Part shown: positions 33,028 through 44,043 of the stretch, piece after piece
Numbering within the stretch: the first letter of the stretch is position 1
How the letters are laid out: each line of letters begins with the position of its first letter
Assembly (NCBI RefSeq): GCF_011745365.1
Contig: NW_024468911.1
Location: 2,350,759 to 2,414,758, forward strand
Origin: Cryphonectria parasitica EP155
Lineage: Eukaryota > Ascomycota > Sordariomycetes > Diaporthales > Cryphonectriaceae
DNA length: 64,000 bases
Direction: 5' to 3'
Program-made: the position numbers and the translations under genes
The notes under the pieces: model-generated
What the model was told of the DNA's origin: nothing
Databases searched by the model: none
Seen by the model: only the letters and a program-made list of their open reading frames with translations

Positions 33028-36000
33028 ACAGCTCGGGGTTCTTTCTTTTCCTCTCTCGTCTTATCCGGCCATCTCCTGCAGGTATGGTGAATTCGAAGGC
33101 AGATGGGTTGCTTTGACAAGTTCTCACAGTCCATAAATAGACATGCCTAGAAGTAGACATAGAAGAAGCTCTCCACAGGAATTTCTGGTCAGCAATAATA
33201 AGATACCTGAAGATGGAATGAAAGACTGAAAACCTGGAGAGTCACTATGCGATGAATCTGAAGAGTATACGTTCCCAAACGACAGAGGCAATGAGATGAG
33301 AATAGAGATACGGAATAGATCTGGCGAGTAAAAGAGGAAGGAGCCTTGTTGGCTTCACTGACCTATGATTATGATTAATTAGTGGCAGCAGTGACAGGGG
33401 ATATGTGCCAGTCCAGGGATTGGCCTCCAGACGCTAGCACCAACTGAGAGTGTAAGGGGAAGCTGCCTCCGAGCACAAGATTGTGGACCTAGTCCAAACC
33501 TCTCCTTCCTTTAACCCGACAAGTTTACCTTCGTGCCTGCTGGGCAAATCCCCACCCGCACTCACCACAAAAGAATGTTTCTCGTTCAAGAGTCTAAAGT
33601 GGATCCAGTGACGGACAAGCTGTATGTCCTTTTGCCTCTGATCTGCGAGTATTGGCTGCTCTTGACTGATGCGTCGCCGTCCATCGTCGGCAACGACGGA
33701 CTGCTGCTCCGGCGGCAACACCTCTTGACCCGCTTGCACACACGCTTTTACGCGCCTACGAGGCGAACAGCTGCAGCGCCCTGCAGCTTGCATCTCAATG
33801 GGTACGTACTTGGTCAAGGTCGTGGCATACATGGGGGTCATGAAGTGCGGCTAAACATTGGCCGTGTTGGTGTAAGACACTTTTAAGTACCGCGACGACG
33901 CAAAACGTGGGAGGGCGTGGGAAAAGGAGGCAGGGTAGGATGAGGAAGGGTGGGGGTGCCTGTACCGCTCCAGTTCCACACTCACATGGACGAGGCGTGC
34001 AGATCAGGTGGAAACACCATGGCTGACTGCTACGCTCGACTCGGTCCCAGCTTGTCTCCCTTGTGGACGTTGGGTTTCTGGACATGCCTACCGGGCCTCG
34101 ATTCCCTATCGATGTCTCTTTCTCTAAGCGTCACACGCTGACGTCGACCTGAAATAGCTTCCCAGATCTAAAGCAAGATGCGTGCAGCCTCACTCTCCCA
34201 TGCAACACCCAACTCTGATTGCCGTGACCCTTGCAGTACGACAGCATGTGCAGGCGGCAGCCACTTCCGTCACACCTTCTCATACCCATCGATAGGCACC
34301 ACGGGTCTTTTACCTTGGCGGTTCGTCATGGTGACTACTGCTGCAGTTGTTGTGACGGTGCCGAACCATCAGGGGCTTCGTCTGTCTCATGCCCATACTC
34401 GGGCCGCCGGTTCTTATGGTGATGACCTCGTTCGCATGAGTTTTCCTGGCTGCCGGGTGAGCGTTCCCCGTGTGGCATTGCTCAGTATGGTCCTAGAAGC
34501 TAGGTTCAGGCTGATAGGCATTGTCGGGGCGGTGTCGAGTGCTCGACTGAGACATCACTGAGTTGCCTATCTCGGACTCCATTCCACCTACCAAAGTGCT
34601 ACCCTTACATCAGTCTTCCTGGAGGATCTGCGGCGGGTGCTTCCAGCAAATGATCTGGGTTTCCAAATCACCCAAAAGGGAAACGAAGCGTCATCGTATC
34701 GTTGGCTAGGGCAGGTCTTGTCCCAAGGGAGCAATCTGCCGTGACGTGGCTCAGGTTCCATGTTCAGCTGGTATGCTTCTCGGGATCTCAAGCCTGCCAT
34801 TGTGGTAGCCAGGTTACCATCGTTCGGGCTGCGACCTCGTTGTCTGACAAGAGAGAGGCTCTTTCCTGGCGGTCTGCTGTCCGCTTGCCTTCATTGAGTC
34901 TCTCACAGGCTCTCTAGGCGCCAGTCTCGCTCTGGCCAAAGGACTCTGGGTGCCCAGTACAGCCCTGCCAAGACGCTATCTCCCTCCAGAAGAGGTCCGT
35001 ACCTGGCTCATGTCAGAATTTCCTTGACTAATTGTTTAAAGTTCACGTCAGGGTTCTGATGGGGAAAGGCCGGTTCGAAATGTTCCAACAAACGCTACCG
35101 CCCAAAGAAGTTATATCCAAAAATATGTCCAGCTGAAAACAGTGATCAGTACCAAATTCTCGTTGAGGTTAATCGACCATGGCTACAGTGCCAGCAGAAG
35201 GCGAGCCCTCCTGCAATGCTGCAGGACAGCGTCGATGATACCTAATAGTGTCCAACCGTGTGCGACCCAAAGCCTGCACAGCCAGCGGCCTCAGACTAAA
35301 CACTATAGTCAAGAGGATTATCAGCCACCGTTGGCCTCATCATGAGGAGGTACTGGCTCGTTTGTTGCACAGACTGCGCTAGATCTCCCGGCGCAGATGA
35401 CTAGTAGCTCTCGAGCAAGCAGCGACAAAAACCGGCTGGGTGTAAGTTCTACATATATATGTGTGCTCAACTAACAGCGGATCAAGATACCCTTCCTTGT
35501 GCAGATCACGCCCATATGGCTTACGTTTGTAGTCTGCGTCGAAACATGTAGGTCTTGAGACGTTTCAGCGGATCAAGACTCGCATCTTGGTACACCACGT
35601 GGATTAAATGAAAGATCGTCGTTGACACGTGCAGCCAGCGCTCGACTCTGGGTTCTTGACATCTTGGCGCGCGAGAGCTCAATCTATATAAATGAATTGA
35701 ACCTGGCGCCCGGGCACTTCAGGGCCCTAAGAGCCTGGTTTTCCCTACACAACTCGGCCTGTTAATATAAGCTGCATCAGACGGGATCGGCCGAGACGGC
35801 TGACGTCCTTGAACAACCGGGGTTCGATGCTCTGAGAATGCGCCAGATCGAACCTCTTGAATAGTATCACGATTCCAAAGGCGATGATTAGACAGATGAA
35901 CAATGAACACGATAGCATCAACTTCCGAATATGGCAATCAAGACACATCTGGTGTGGCAATCCATGAGAAGGGGCCACATGTCGAGTGCTTCCCCGGGGT

Positions 36001-37386
36001 CCGCGCCACATCTCGCTTAACCTGGATGGGCCAAGCATGTACTCATTTCCACGACCTGCAGGAGAATCCACGAAATCCCCCCCCCCCCGAACAAACTTTG
36101 CCGCCATTCCGCAATCTACATAATACTTACAGTTTTTTCCTGCCATCACCATCATACACTAGGATGAACTAACTCCTGCCTGGATCGAGAATGGCAGCTC
36201 GGAGCATCTCAAAAGTCAATTGAAGGACCTGCGCATCGCTTCTTCTGATGGTCTTCCACCTTCACTTTCGGGCTAAGAGTGTCTCGTGGGGCGCGACATT
36301 ATGTCACCCTCGGTAAGCACACCTCCGCATTGCTGTTTCTGGCCTTGCCTTTGGAAAACCCTCCAATCGCAAATGACGAGACGGTATGTCTACCTCAGAC
36401 AGCGCAACTCTCCTTACGTACCGCTGACCAGGTCATCTTTTTCCAGTGCAACCATGCTGGGCACATGATGCAAGCCTTTGACGGCACTCCTCCGGCGTTG
36501 AGGTGTGCAGCAGGTTGATGATTATGCGGCTCCCATCCAAGACGACGTCGTGCAGCGCCATCGACTGGCCTTCCCTCCTGTACCACGCCAAGGATCGTGA
36601 CTAGACAGTTCTTGGCCCAACTCCCCCCTCCGCGCGTGGACGTGAAACGTGGTTCGAGATGGTGACCGCCCTGCGCACCTTTGGGATGTTGGGAAAGCCA
36701 GGCATCCTCGGGATGGCCAGCCGGTACTGCTCAGGTCTTACGTTGGTGGCTGCATTCTACCCTTGATGACCCACATCCAAGACGATGCTGGCTACCGACA
36801 GCCGTCAGTTCCATGGACCATGGCGTGGTCCACGGCCGATGTTTCTCCAGGCGTCCCAAGGCGGAGGAAGGCACTCAACAGGGGAACCTCTCGCGAATTA
36901 CCATTTCCTCTCCTCCGTGTGCCTGAATGGAAGTCTAGTCTAGACGGGCCGCCACCCGCTCGTGCCCATCACCTTACACGGCCTGACTTGGGCGCCTAGA
37001 GGCATGATCATCACTGGCAGGATGTGGGACTGCTCTGCATCCCTCGCGGGCTCGAATGGCCCGCTTCCCTGGGCCGTGTTTCCCACGAGTAAAGAGTTGA
37101 TCTATACTCTACTGTTGATCCGGGAGGCCCCTCCGTCGGAATGTTCATAGGCCATCTGGGTTCTCAAGAGGGAGGCAAAGGCCTGTGCACCACTTTCCGG
37201 AATGCATGATATATATTATATATATATATATATATATGGAGTACACTGCCCTCTTTCCAACATTGATCCTGAGCTAAACTATCGGCACCAACGACAAGTC
37301 CTTTTGTCTTCGGCAGGTTCTTCTTTCACTTCCTAGTCTCTGATTCACTCCCGTGTTCTCACTCGTGTCAACAAGACAGCAGCAAG
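33028..37386. other. 4.4 kb gene-free interval upstream of the GH7 gene
   Basis: Roughly balanced base composition, but only short, overlapping open frames with unremarkable products. I recognise no transposase, reverse transcriptase or RNA gene. It contains a 12-C run (36077-36088) and an AT tract just before the GH7 gene. It may hold a long cellulase promoter or a decayed repeat. Confidence 0.5.
37209..37237. repeat. (AT)n tract in the GH7 promoter
   Basis: About 14 alternating AT units with one break, 150-178 bp upstream of the GH7 start codon. It is placed where a TATA element would be expected and could serve as one. Confidence 0.8.
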
Positions 37387-39006
37387 ATGTACAGCAAGCT
37401 TGCTGCCATCAGCGCCCTCGTGGCTGCGGCCAAGGCACAGCAAGCCTGTACCTTGACGACCGAGACGAAGCCCTCTCTGGAGTGGTCCACCTGCACGTCT
37501 GCCGGGAGCTGCACCACCAACACTGGCTCTATAGTCATCGACGCCAACTGGCGATGGGTCCACGATGTCAACAGCTCCACCAACTGCTACACCGGCAACA
37601 CCTGGGATACCTCCATCTGCGACACTGACGCGACCTGCGCTGAGGACTGCTGCCTCGATGGTGCCGACTACTCGTCGACATACGGTGTCTCCTCGAGCGG
37701 CGACGCGCTCACTCTGGACTTTGTTACGGACAATAGCAATGGCGAGAACGTGGGCTCGCGTCTGTACCTGATGTCGTCTGACACCGAGTACGAGATGTTC
37801 ACCCTCCTGGGCAAGGAGTTCTCCTTTGATGTGGATGTCTCTCAGCTGCCGGTATGTTTTTTTATCATTTGGAAAGCCCGTGGGTCCTGGAAACTAGTCG
37901 CATCTGTACTAACGAGAAAATTGAATAGTGCGGTCTGAACGGTGCTCTGTACTTCGTCTCCATGCCTGAGGATGGCGGTACCTCTGAGTACTCTGGCAAC
38001 AAGGCCGGTGCTGCTTATGGAACTGGCTACTGCGACAGCCAGTGCCCTCGTGACCTGAAGTTCATTGGCGGCCAGGTTCGTTATAAGAAAAGAAACCATT
38101 ATTTTCCAGCAAGGAGCGCGTCTTTACTGACTGTCCAAATGTCCAGGCCAACGTTGAGGGTTGGGTTGCATCCACCAACAATGCTAACACCGGTCTTGGC
38201 GACCATGGATCTTGCTGCCCTGAGATGGTGAGTGATGTTCTGCTATGCATTCCGTAGTAGAGGCTCCTATTTGCCCTTTGGTCCCTGCTCCGCCATCATT
38301 GCTAACAACGGCCCGCTTGCTCGCTGGGATATAGGACGTCTGGGAGGCCAACTCGTACTCGACAGCCTACACTGCCCACCCTTGCGAGAGCATCACCGAG
38401 ACGATCTGTGATGGAGATGCTTGCGGCGGCACCTACAGCGGCGCTGACAACCGCTACGACGGCACCTGCGACCCAGACGGCTGTGACTTCAACAGCTACC
38501 GCAACGGAGACACCACCTTCTACGGTGACGGCAAGACCGTCGACACCTCGCAGGTCTTCACCGTCGTGACCCAGTTCATCGAGTCTGGCGGCTCGCTGTC
38601 CGAGATCCGCCGCTACTACGTCCAGAACGGCGAGCTGATCCCCAACTCGTACGGCACCGTGTCCGGCCTGACCGCCTACAACTCGCTCACCGAGGCGTAC
38701 TGCGAGGCCGAGATCACCGCCTTTGACAGCGAGGGCTCGTTCACCTCCAAGGGTGGCTGGTCCGGCATAAGCGAGGCCCTGGCCGCCCCCATGGTCCTCG
38801 TCCTGTCCCTGTGGGACGACTACTATGCCGACATGCTCTGGCTCGACTCCACCTACCCCGTCGGCTCGACCACCCCCGGCTCCGTCCGCGGCAGCTGCTC
38901 CACGAGCTCTGGTGTCCCCGCCAGCGTTGAGAGCTCTAACCCCAGCTCCAAGGTCATCTACTCCAACATCAAGTTCGGCGCCATCAACTCGACTTACACC
39001 GTCTAA
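37387..39006 (+). CDS. GH7 cellobiohydrolase, secreted, no CBM
   Basis: Four exons (37387-37851, 37929-38075, 38147-38227, 38335-39006) give 454 aa, all introns in phase 0. The signal peptide [18 protein letters not shown] precedes a mature N-terminal Gln, typical of family 7 enzymes. The protein is Cys-rich, as expected. The catalytic EMDVWE motif supplies nucleophile E230, D232 and acid/base E235. The intron between exons 3 and 4 falls inside this motif. The product-side sequence [15 protein letters not shown] and the GGTYSG...[12 protein letters not shown] block match cellobiohydrolases more than endoglucanases. The enzyme releases cellobiose from chain ends of crystalline cellulose. There is no linker or carbohydrate-binding module; the protein ends at STYTV. 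Together with the GH3 gene it covers cellulose to glucose. Confidence 0.96.
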
Positions 39007-40040
39007 AGAAGCACGGCAGAGTCGTAGGAAGATTATGGTGCTCTGAAGGGTCCTCAGACATCTTGAAGAGAGGGACCAAGCCTCTTCATGTCTGGTTGTC
39101 CTAGTAGATTGGCTGGGTGTTGTTGTTCGGTAGACGCTTATGTCATGAAAGGAAGGGAGTGAAAGACAGGAGGTGCGGTATGGAAAGAACGGCACACAAA
39201 AAAAAAAAAGGAAAAAGGAGAAATTCACACTTGTCCTGCCTATTCGCCCTCATGTTTTCATTCTCATCCTGTTTATGGTATAGGCATAAGTCTGTTCTTG
39301 TACATAACCTTCTACTTTTGTTCCCGGATGGAGTGGTGGATTTTCATATACTCTCGCTCTTGACGTACATATATCTATACATACTTGCCTACCTGCTTTT
39401 CTCTCAAATTGTCTTTCCATGTCTTTGTCTCATAAACATCAGTACCAGAGGCGGTTTGGTGCTAGTGAGTCTAGCTCAGTAAATCCCTAGGCACTGTTGG
39501 GTCTAGCAAACGAATGGCATAAATAGTCAGGTGACTCATCACTTGTACCAATACCATCTTGTCCATGTTCTTGTCCGTTACAGTACTTCTCTCTAAATAG
39601 CCACTTTTTCCAGCCAATAAACACCATTGCTTTCTTACTTGCAGAGAATACATGCATGTGCGATTGGAGATGAACAAGTCGCGACCACTCGCCTCTTAAG
39701 AGGGGGGGATCTCGAATCATGGAGATTATTGGAGCCACACACGCATGCTATTTCCAAGAGCGATGAGAGAACCTTTTTAAACACAACTTTCCACAGCTGC
39801 CAGAAATGCAAAAGATAGGATGCTTATGAGGAAATGGGAAAACGTCTCAATATTGAATGATTTATTACAAGTATAGTAAGTATCCAAACCTTACCTACCT
39901 AAAAAAAAATATTTAACAAGGGAAAGAAAATAGAGATATTGAGACCCAGACCCAAGAAGAAAAAAGTTTCCATGTTCCAATATGGAAAGGGGATATAATC
40001 CACACGAGATTCAACGAGCGTACCATCAAAATCCACATCA
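39007..40040. other. 3' flank of GH7 and spacer to the tRNA
   Basis: AT-rich interval with an A run near 39199-39209. No gene supported. Confidence 0.55.
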
Positions 40041-40162
40041 GCTCCCGTGGCGCAATGGTAGCGCATCAGACTTCTACCTGCTATGGCATCGCAAAGAAAT
40101 TTCCATCCGTGGATTTATTGCGCGGAATCTGGGGGTTGCGGGTTCGAGCCCCGCCGGGAGTT
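40041..40162 (+). tRNA. trnR(ucu): tRNA-Arg (anticodon UCU) with a 50-nt intron
   Basis: A full cloverleaf can be folded by eye. The acceptor stem GCTCCCG pairs with CGGGAGT, with a terminal G-U pair as in yeast tRNA-Arg(UCU). The D arm is GCGC...GCGC, the anticodon loop CTTCTAA has anticodon TCT, the five-base anticodon stem ends in a G-U wobble, and the T arm is GCGGG TTCGAGC CCCGC. The intron, 40077-40126, begins just 3' of position 37, the standard eukaryotic site. The discriminator appears to be T. The downstream T run fits a Pol III terminator. Confidence 0.93.
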
Positions 40163-40165
40163 TTT
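40161..40165 (+). terminator. RNA polymerase III terminator of tRNA-Arg
   Basis: Five T residues abut the tRNA 3' end (the first is base 72 of the acceptor stem). Confidence 0.7.
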
Positions 40166-41080
40166 AGCCTATCTTTATGCCGTGCTCAGACATTAAATTG
40201 GTATTGTGGTGGTTTGTGGTGGTGAGTGAAGACTTTTTAATTTTTAATTATATTTGATTTTCAAAAGACAAAATCACATTCATTGGTGCGTAATCAAATC
40301 AAGAAGAAAGACTTAGTTAGTGACTGACTTGACTTGGCAATTTGACCTTGACTCTGGTTTTTCTGTGGCATCTTCAATTAGGGCCAGTGCAAATAAATTT
40401 GGGGCCCGCTACGCTGCTGCCCAGGCAACCTCTTCTCTCATGAGCAACCACCCTCACCACCACCGGTCAGGTCAGTACAGAAGTGCAGGAAAAAGAACTT
40501 TCATTGGCCGCATTGCATATCTTCATATCGGGTGTGTTTATGACATGACATGCCTTTCCTGCCGTAAGTCCATCCCACTCACTACCGCAATCCACACTCT
40601 CCGCTATCCTCACCCAGGTTAGGCAAGCCTCTCACTATGTGTCGAAAACCCCCATGTCGAGAACCCCCGTGTCGAACGCTCTTTGATAAGTCTTCGAAAT
40701 GTCTTTGCCGCCGATTTGCTGGACACTCACTTACATGTCCTGTATTAGGTTCCGCTCGCTCGCTTGATCCCCAAATTCCAGGACCATCATCCACAGCACT
40801 TTTATAGAGTGTGTGACGCCAAGGGCCAAGATGAAAAGAACAAGAAGAAGAAAAAAGGGCCAAAGATAGAAAACAGAGGAAAAGAAAAAAGGCAGAACCC
40901 AGGTTTATCCCTTAGAACACCTACCCCATCCAAGCCCATTATTCCTCCGACCTTACTCCTTTCCTATATCCCGCCCCCCCCCCCCTCCCAGAAGGATGCT
41001 GTGACAGGCAAAAAACAGAGACAAAATATAGCAAAAAGAGAAGGTGAAAGTTAATAGAGAAGAGACACCGGCCATCGCCT
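40163..41080. other. Gene-free interval between tRNA and transcription factor gene
   Basis: About 0.9 kb with purine-rich stretches and a 12-C run (40974-40985). It should contain the 3' untranslated region of the minus-strand transcription factor. Confidence 0.55.
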
Positions 41081-44043
41081 CTAGACGAGGCTTCCCAGAC
41101 TCAACAGCAGTGGTGGCTTTTCCTGGAGCATTTCGGCGTCGGGGAGTTCTCCAAAAGAGAAGCCCTGGATGTCACCACCCATATCGCCGAGGCAGTCTGC
41201 TATGCGCGATGATTCGATCTCGCCTAAATTCCGCACAATATCCAGCTTCTGACCGCGTGGCGATGTCTGCACTGGGGTATCAACGCTGTCAATTATGGTG
41301 CTTTGGCTCTGCGCGGGCGAGGCGTGGGCGGGCGAGGCATGGGCAGACGGAACTTGAGAGCTACTACCAGGAATAGCATCAAATTTTGTCTGCACCTGCT
41401 CAGGGCCGTCTTGGGCGCGGTTGATTGTCCTGAACAAGGACTTGGTGCCGCTGCCGGGCAGGCTGTTCATGCTGGTCCGTCGGGATCCGTCCATAGCCTG
41501 AAAGTATCTGAGGTCTTCGTCGACAACGATCATGCCATTGTTGATGATCCTATCATTCTGTCGTCTCCATATGTCGAGGCCCCCGCCGTGGATTGGCCCT
41601 TCGTTGACAGGAATGGGGCCGCCGCCTTTGGATCTCCGGTACTCCCGCCACTCATGATTGACACTGGAAACGAACCTGTCTATTTCCTTGCTGTACAAGC
41701 TCACCAGGTTAATGCTGCAAGCAATAGAAAGAAGAGGAGAGGGAAGATGCAAAGTCCTCACACGTACTAGTATGTCAAGTAGGTAGTCGCCATCTTCAGC
41801 CAGTGTGAGATCCGTTGGAGGGTTCGAAAGCAGAGACCAGTAGGCCCCAACTTTGTCATATCCGTCTCTATCGGGATTCCATCCTCATCAAAATTAGTTG
41901 CAGGATGCATAGTACACTCGAGGTCCATGTGCGGAAAGTGCCATGCATACTGCGCAACGAAGGCTGCGATCCAAATTCCGAAGAGGACCAGACCTGACAT
42001 CGGAAGCTTCTCGCCACTGATTTCGATCATATCAATCATCCTCTTGGCAGACTGGAAGAGCGCTTCGGCGCTCTTTTCCCAGAAGCCTCTGGGGATCTCA
42101 AATTCGGCCGATGGAAACGTTGGTTCATCTAGTGGGCCCGTAGGCCTATTACACCGAAGCGGCAGGAAAGGGACGTATTCGCTAGGATCGTAGTTAGCAC
42201 ATCCAGGTCCCCTTTCTCGGGTCGAATCATCATGACGGACCGCGATGAGGCGTCAGAAGATCACTCACCGATGCAGCATAACCCCGCAGATGCCGCCCAG
42301 CATGTGCAAAGAGACATAAACGCTGGCGGACTGATGATTCTCATGTCTGTGGAAGTTGGACGGCGACAGCAGAAAACTCTGAGGCAGATCGTCATAGAAC
42401 TTGTCCAGCCTCTCCCTCAGCTTGTAAAACGTCGTCCGTTCATCCCAAGGAGGATAAGCCTCAGTCAGTCGGCCACCGGAGAAGGAGAAGTCCGATATCT
42501 CGCCCCAAAGGTCCACTAAGCGGACAAACTTGCTGAGGACGCTCTCGTTCTCAGCCTTCTGCTGGCACTCATCAAGGACAGTGTCCTTCAAGAACCCCGT
42601 CCGGACCTCTTGCGATAGGTCAAATGCCCACTCGTTGCATGGCAGCTGGATCTGAAGATCGTCGGTACGGACAGTCGAGACACGTTCTTTTCCGCAGGAC
42701 AAGAGGCGATCGAGGATCAGGCAGCTGTACATTGTCCTCCGCCGGATCTCCTTCACGATCGTGAGCTCTGACACGCTCAGAGGGCTCCAGGAATATAGAC
42801 CTGAGCTGACCTGCTTGATCGGCGCCGGCTGTCTCGGTCTAGGCCTGTCTCCAAATCCGAGTCCCAGGGCCTGCGCCATCCGGATTGCACAACCAACATA
42901 CATCCACGCACCGAGACCACCTGAATCCGGCTGCACCTGGCTCCACTCGTATAAGCCCAGCATTAGGAAGGCCTGGACGCGCTCGACCGAGGCAGTGGTC
43001 ATGCTTATGCCGAGGGGACCAAGGGCCTTCCGTAGAGCCTCCGCAAAAAACTCAGACGCGACTGACGCTTCATTCTTGCCATGAGAGCCTCGCAGCTTCT
43101 GGAACCAGGGTAGGGCATACGCCGTATGGGCTGCATATTTGGACAGGTCGGTATGGAAACGTGCAGTCAGCGCCAGGATGCCCAGCAGCACGAGATTGAG
43201 CTCATGTTGGGCCTCCTTTGTCTTCATCATGAACTTGGGGTTCATGACCTCCTTGAGGGTCGGAATGTGGAGGAACGGCAGCTCGGTCGAAAAGTGAAGC
43301 CTGTACAGGTCGAAAGCCTCGGCCCACAGCCTCGACGTCAAATAGTGAGCCGAAAGAACGTCTTCGGCATAGGCATGCGGGGCGTACTGATCTTCGGCCC
43401 GGGAGACATCTTCGATCTTCTTCAGCCGCTTCCTGTCAGACCCGGATTCACGTTCAGGTTTGTTTGTGGTCGAGGTTTCAGCCCGCTTCGGCAGCACAGG
43501 TGTGGCCTCTGGATATTTGCAGTCCTTTCCCTGCTTTATACATGTCTCGCAGGGTGACGTGCCTCCATCGTTCTCACACTTGATCTTGGACTTTCGGCAC
43601 CGAAGACAGGCAATGCTTGACCGCATGGGCTGCCGCTTCATGGAAGCCTTGGAGGCATCCACCCCACCCACGATGGTATATGCTGGCCGTTCATCACTAT
43701 GCCCAGGGGCCCGTGCAATCAGAAAGCCCTGGATCGAATGGCTGTGGTAGGCGGGTGGATGCGGAGGATGTGGAGGCACTGGCGGTGGTTGCGGCAGCTG
43801 CTGCTGCTGCTGCTGCTGCTGCTGGTACTGCTCCTGTTGCTGGTGCTCTTCGTGCTGGTGCTGCTCGTGCTGTTGAGCCGGCGTTGAGCTCGGGGCCAAT
43901 GGGGGCAATTGGTGTCTATTATGTTCCGGGAAGACGGGGGTGAAGGCCTCTGCGTACGTCCGCTTCGGGGTGGAAGTGGAGGACGGGGAGGGCGGAGTAT
44001 TGGCCGTTTCATCGGCAGGGGGATCCGGTGGGGAGAGTATGGC
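41081..44043 (-). CDS. Zn2Cys6 fungal transcription factor (5' end unresolved)
   Basis: Minus-strand exons 42269-44043, 41768-42181 and 41081-41714 join in frame to 940 codons. The introns are 87 and 53 bp with GTGAGT and GTACGT donors. The Zn2Cys6 binuclear cluster reads ACLRCRKSKIKC followed by SPCETCIKQGKDCKY. A Lys/Arg-rich linker follows, then a fungal-specific transcription factor domain with the block AWMYVGCAIRMAQALGLG, and a Ser/Pro/Gln-rich C-terminal tail. A Gln/Pro/His-rich segment of about 130 codons precedes the zinc cluster, yet its frame has no ATG until 43641. It opens after a TAG, with an acceptor-like CTCTACAG at 44044-44051. An upstream coding exon is therefore likely but not found; otherwise translation starts at 43641. 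Regulatory target unknown. The GH7 gene is the nearest protein gene on its 3' side. Confidence 0.87.
43798..43824. repeat. (CTG/CAG)9 tract encoding poly-Gln
   Basis: Nine consecutive CAG codons on the minus strand in the Gln-rich N-terminal region of the Zn2Cys6 factor. Confidence 0.9.

Noticed and set aside
33028..37386. Transposon remnant in the gap before GH7
   Set aside because: Looked for reverse transcriptase, integrase and transposase motifs in the translated frames and saw none; terminal repeats were not detectable by eye.
36400..37386. Xyr1 and Cre1 binding sites upstream of GH7
   Set aside because: Such short degenerate motifs occur by chance; I found no paired or clustered sites good enough to annotate.
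3374..39006. A secondary-metabolite or single-function gene cluster
   Set aside because: No backbone synthase is present, and the oxidoreductase, dioxygenase and tyrosinase genes are separated by unrelated genes.
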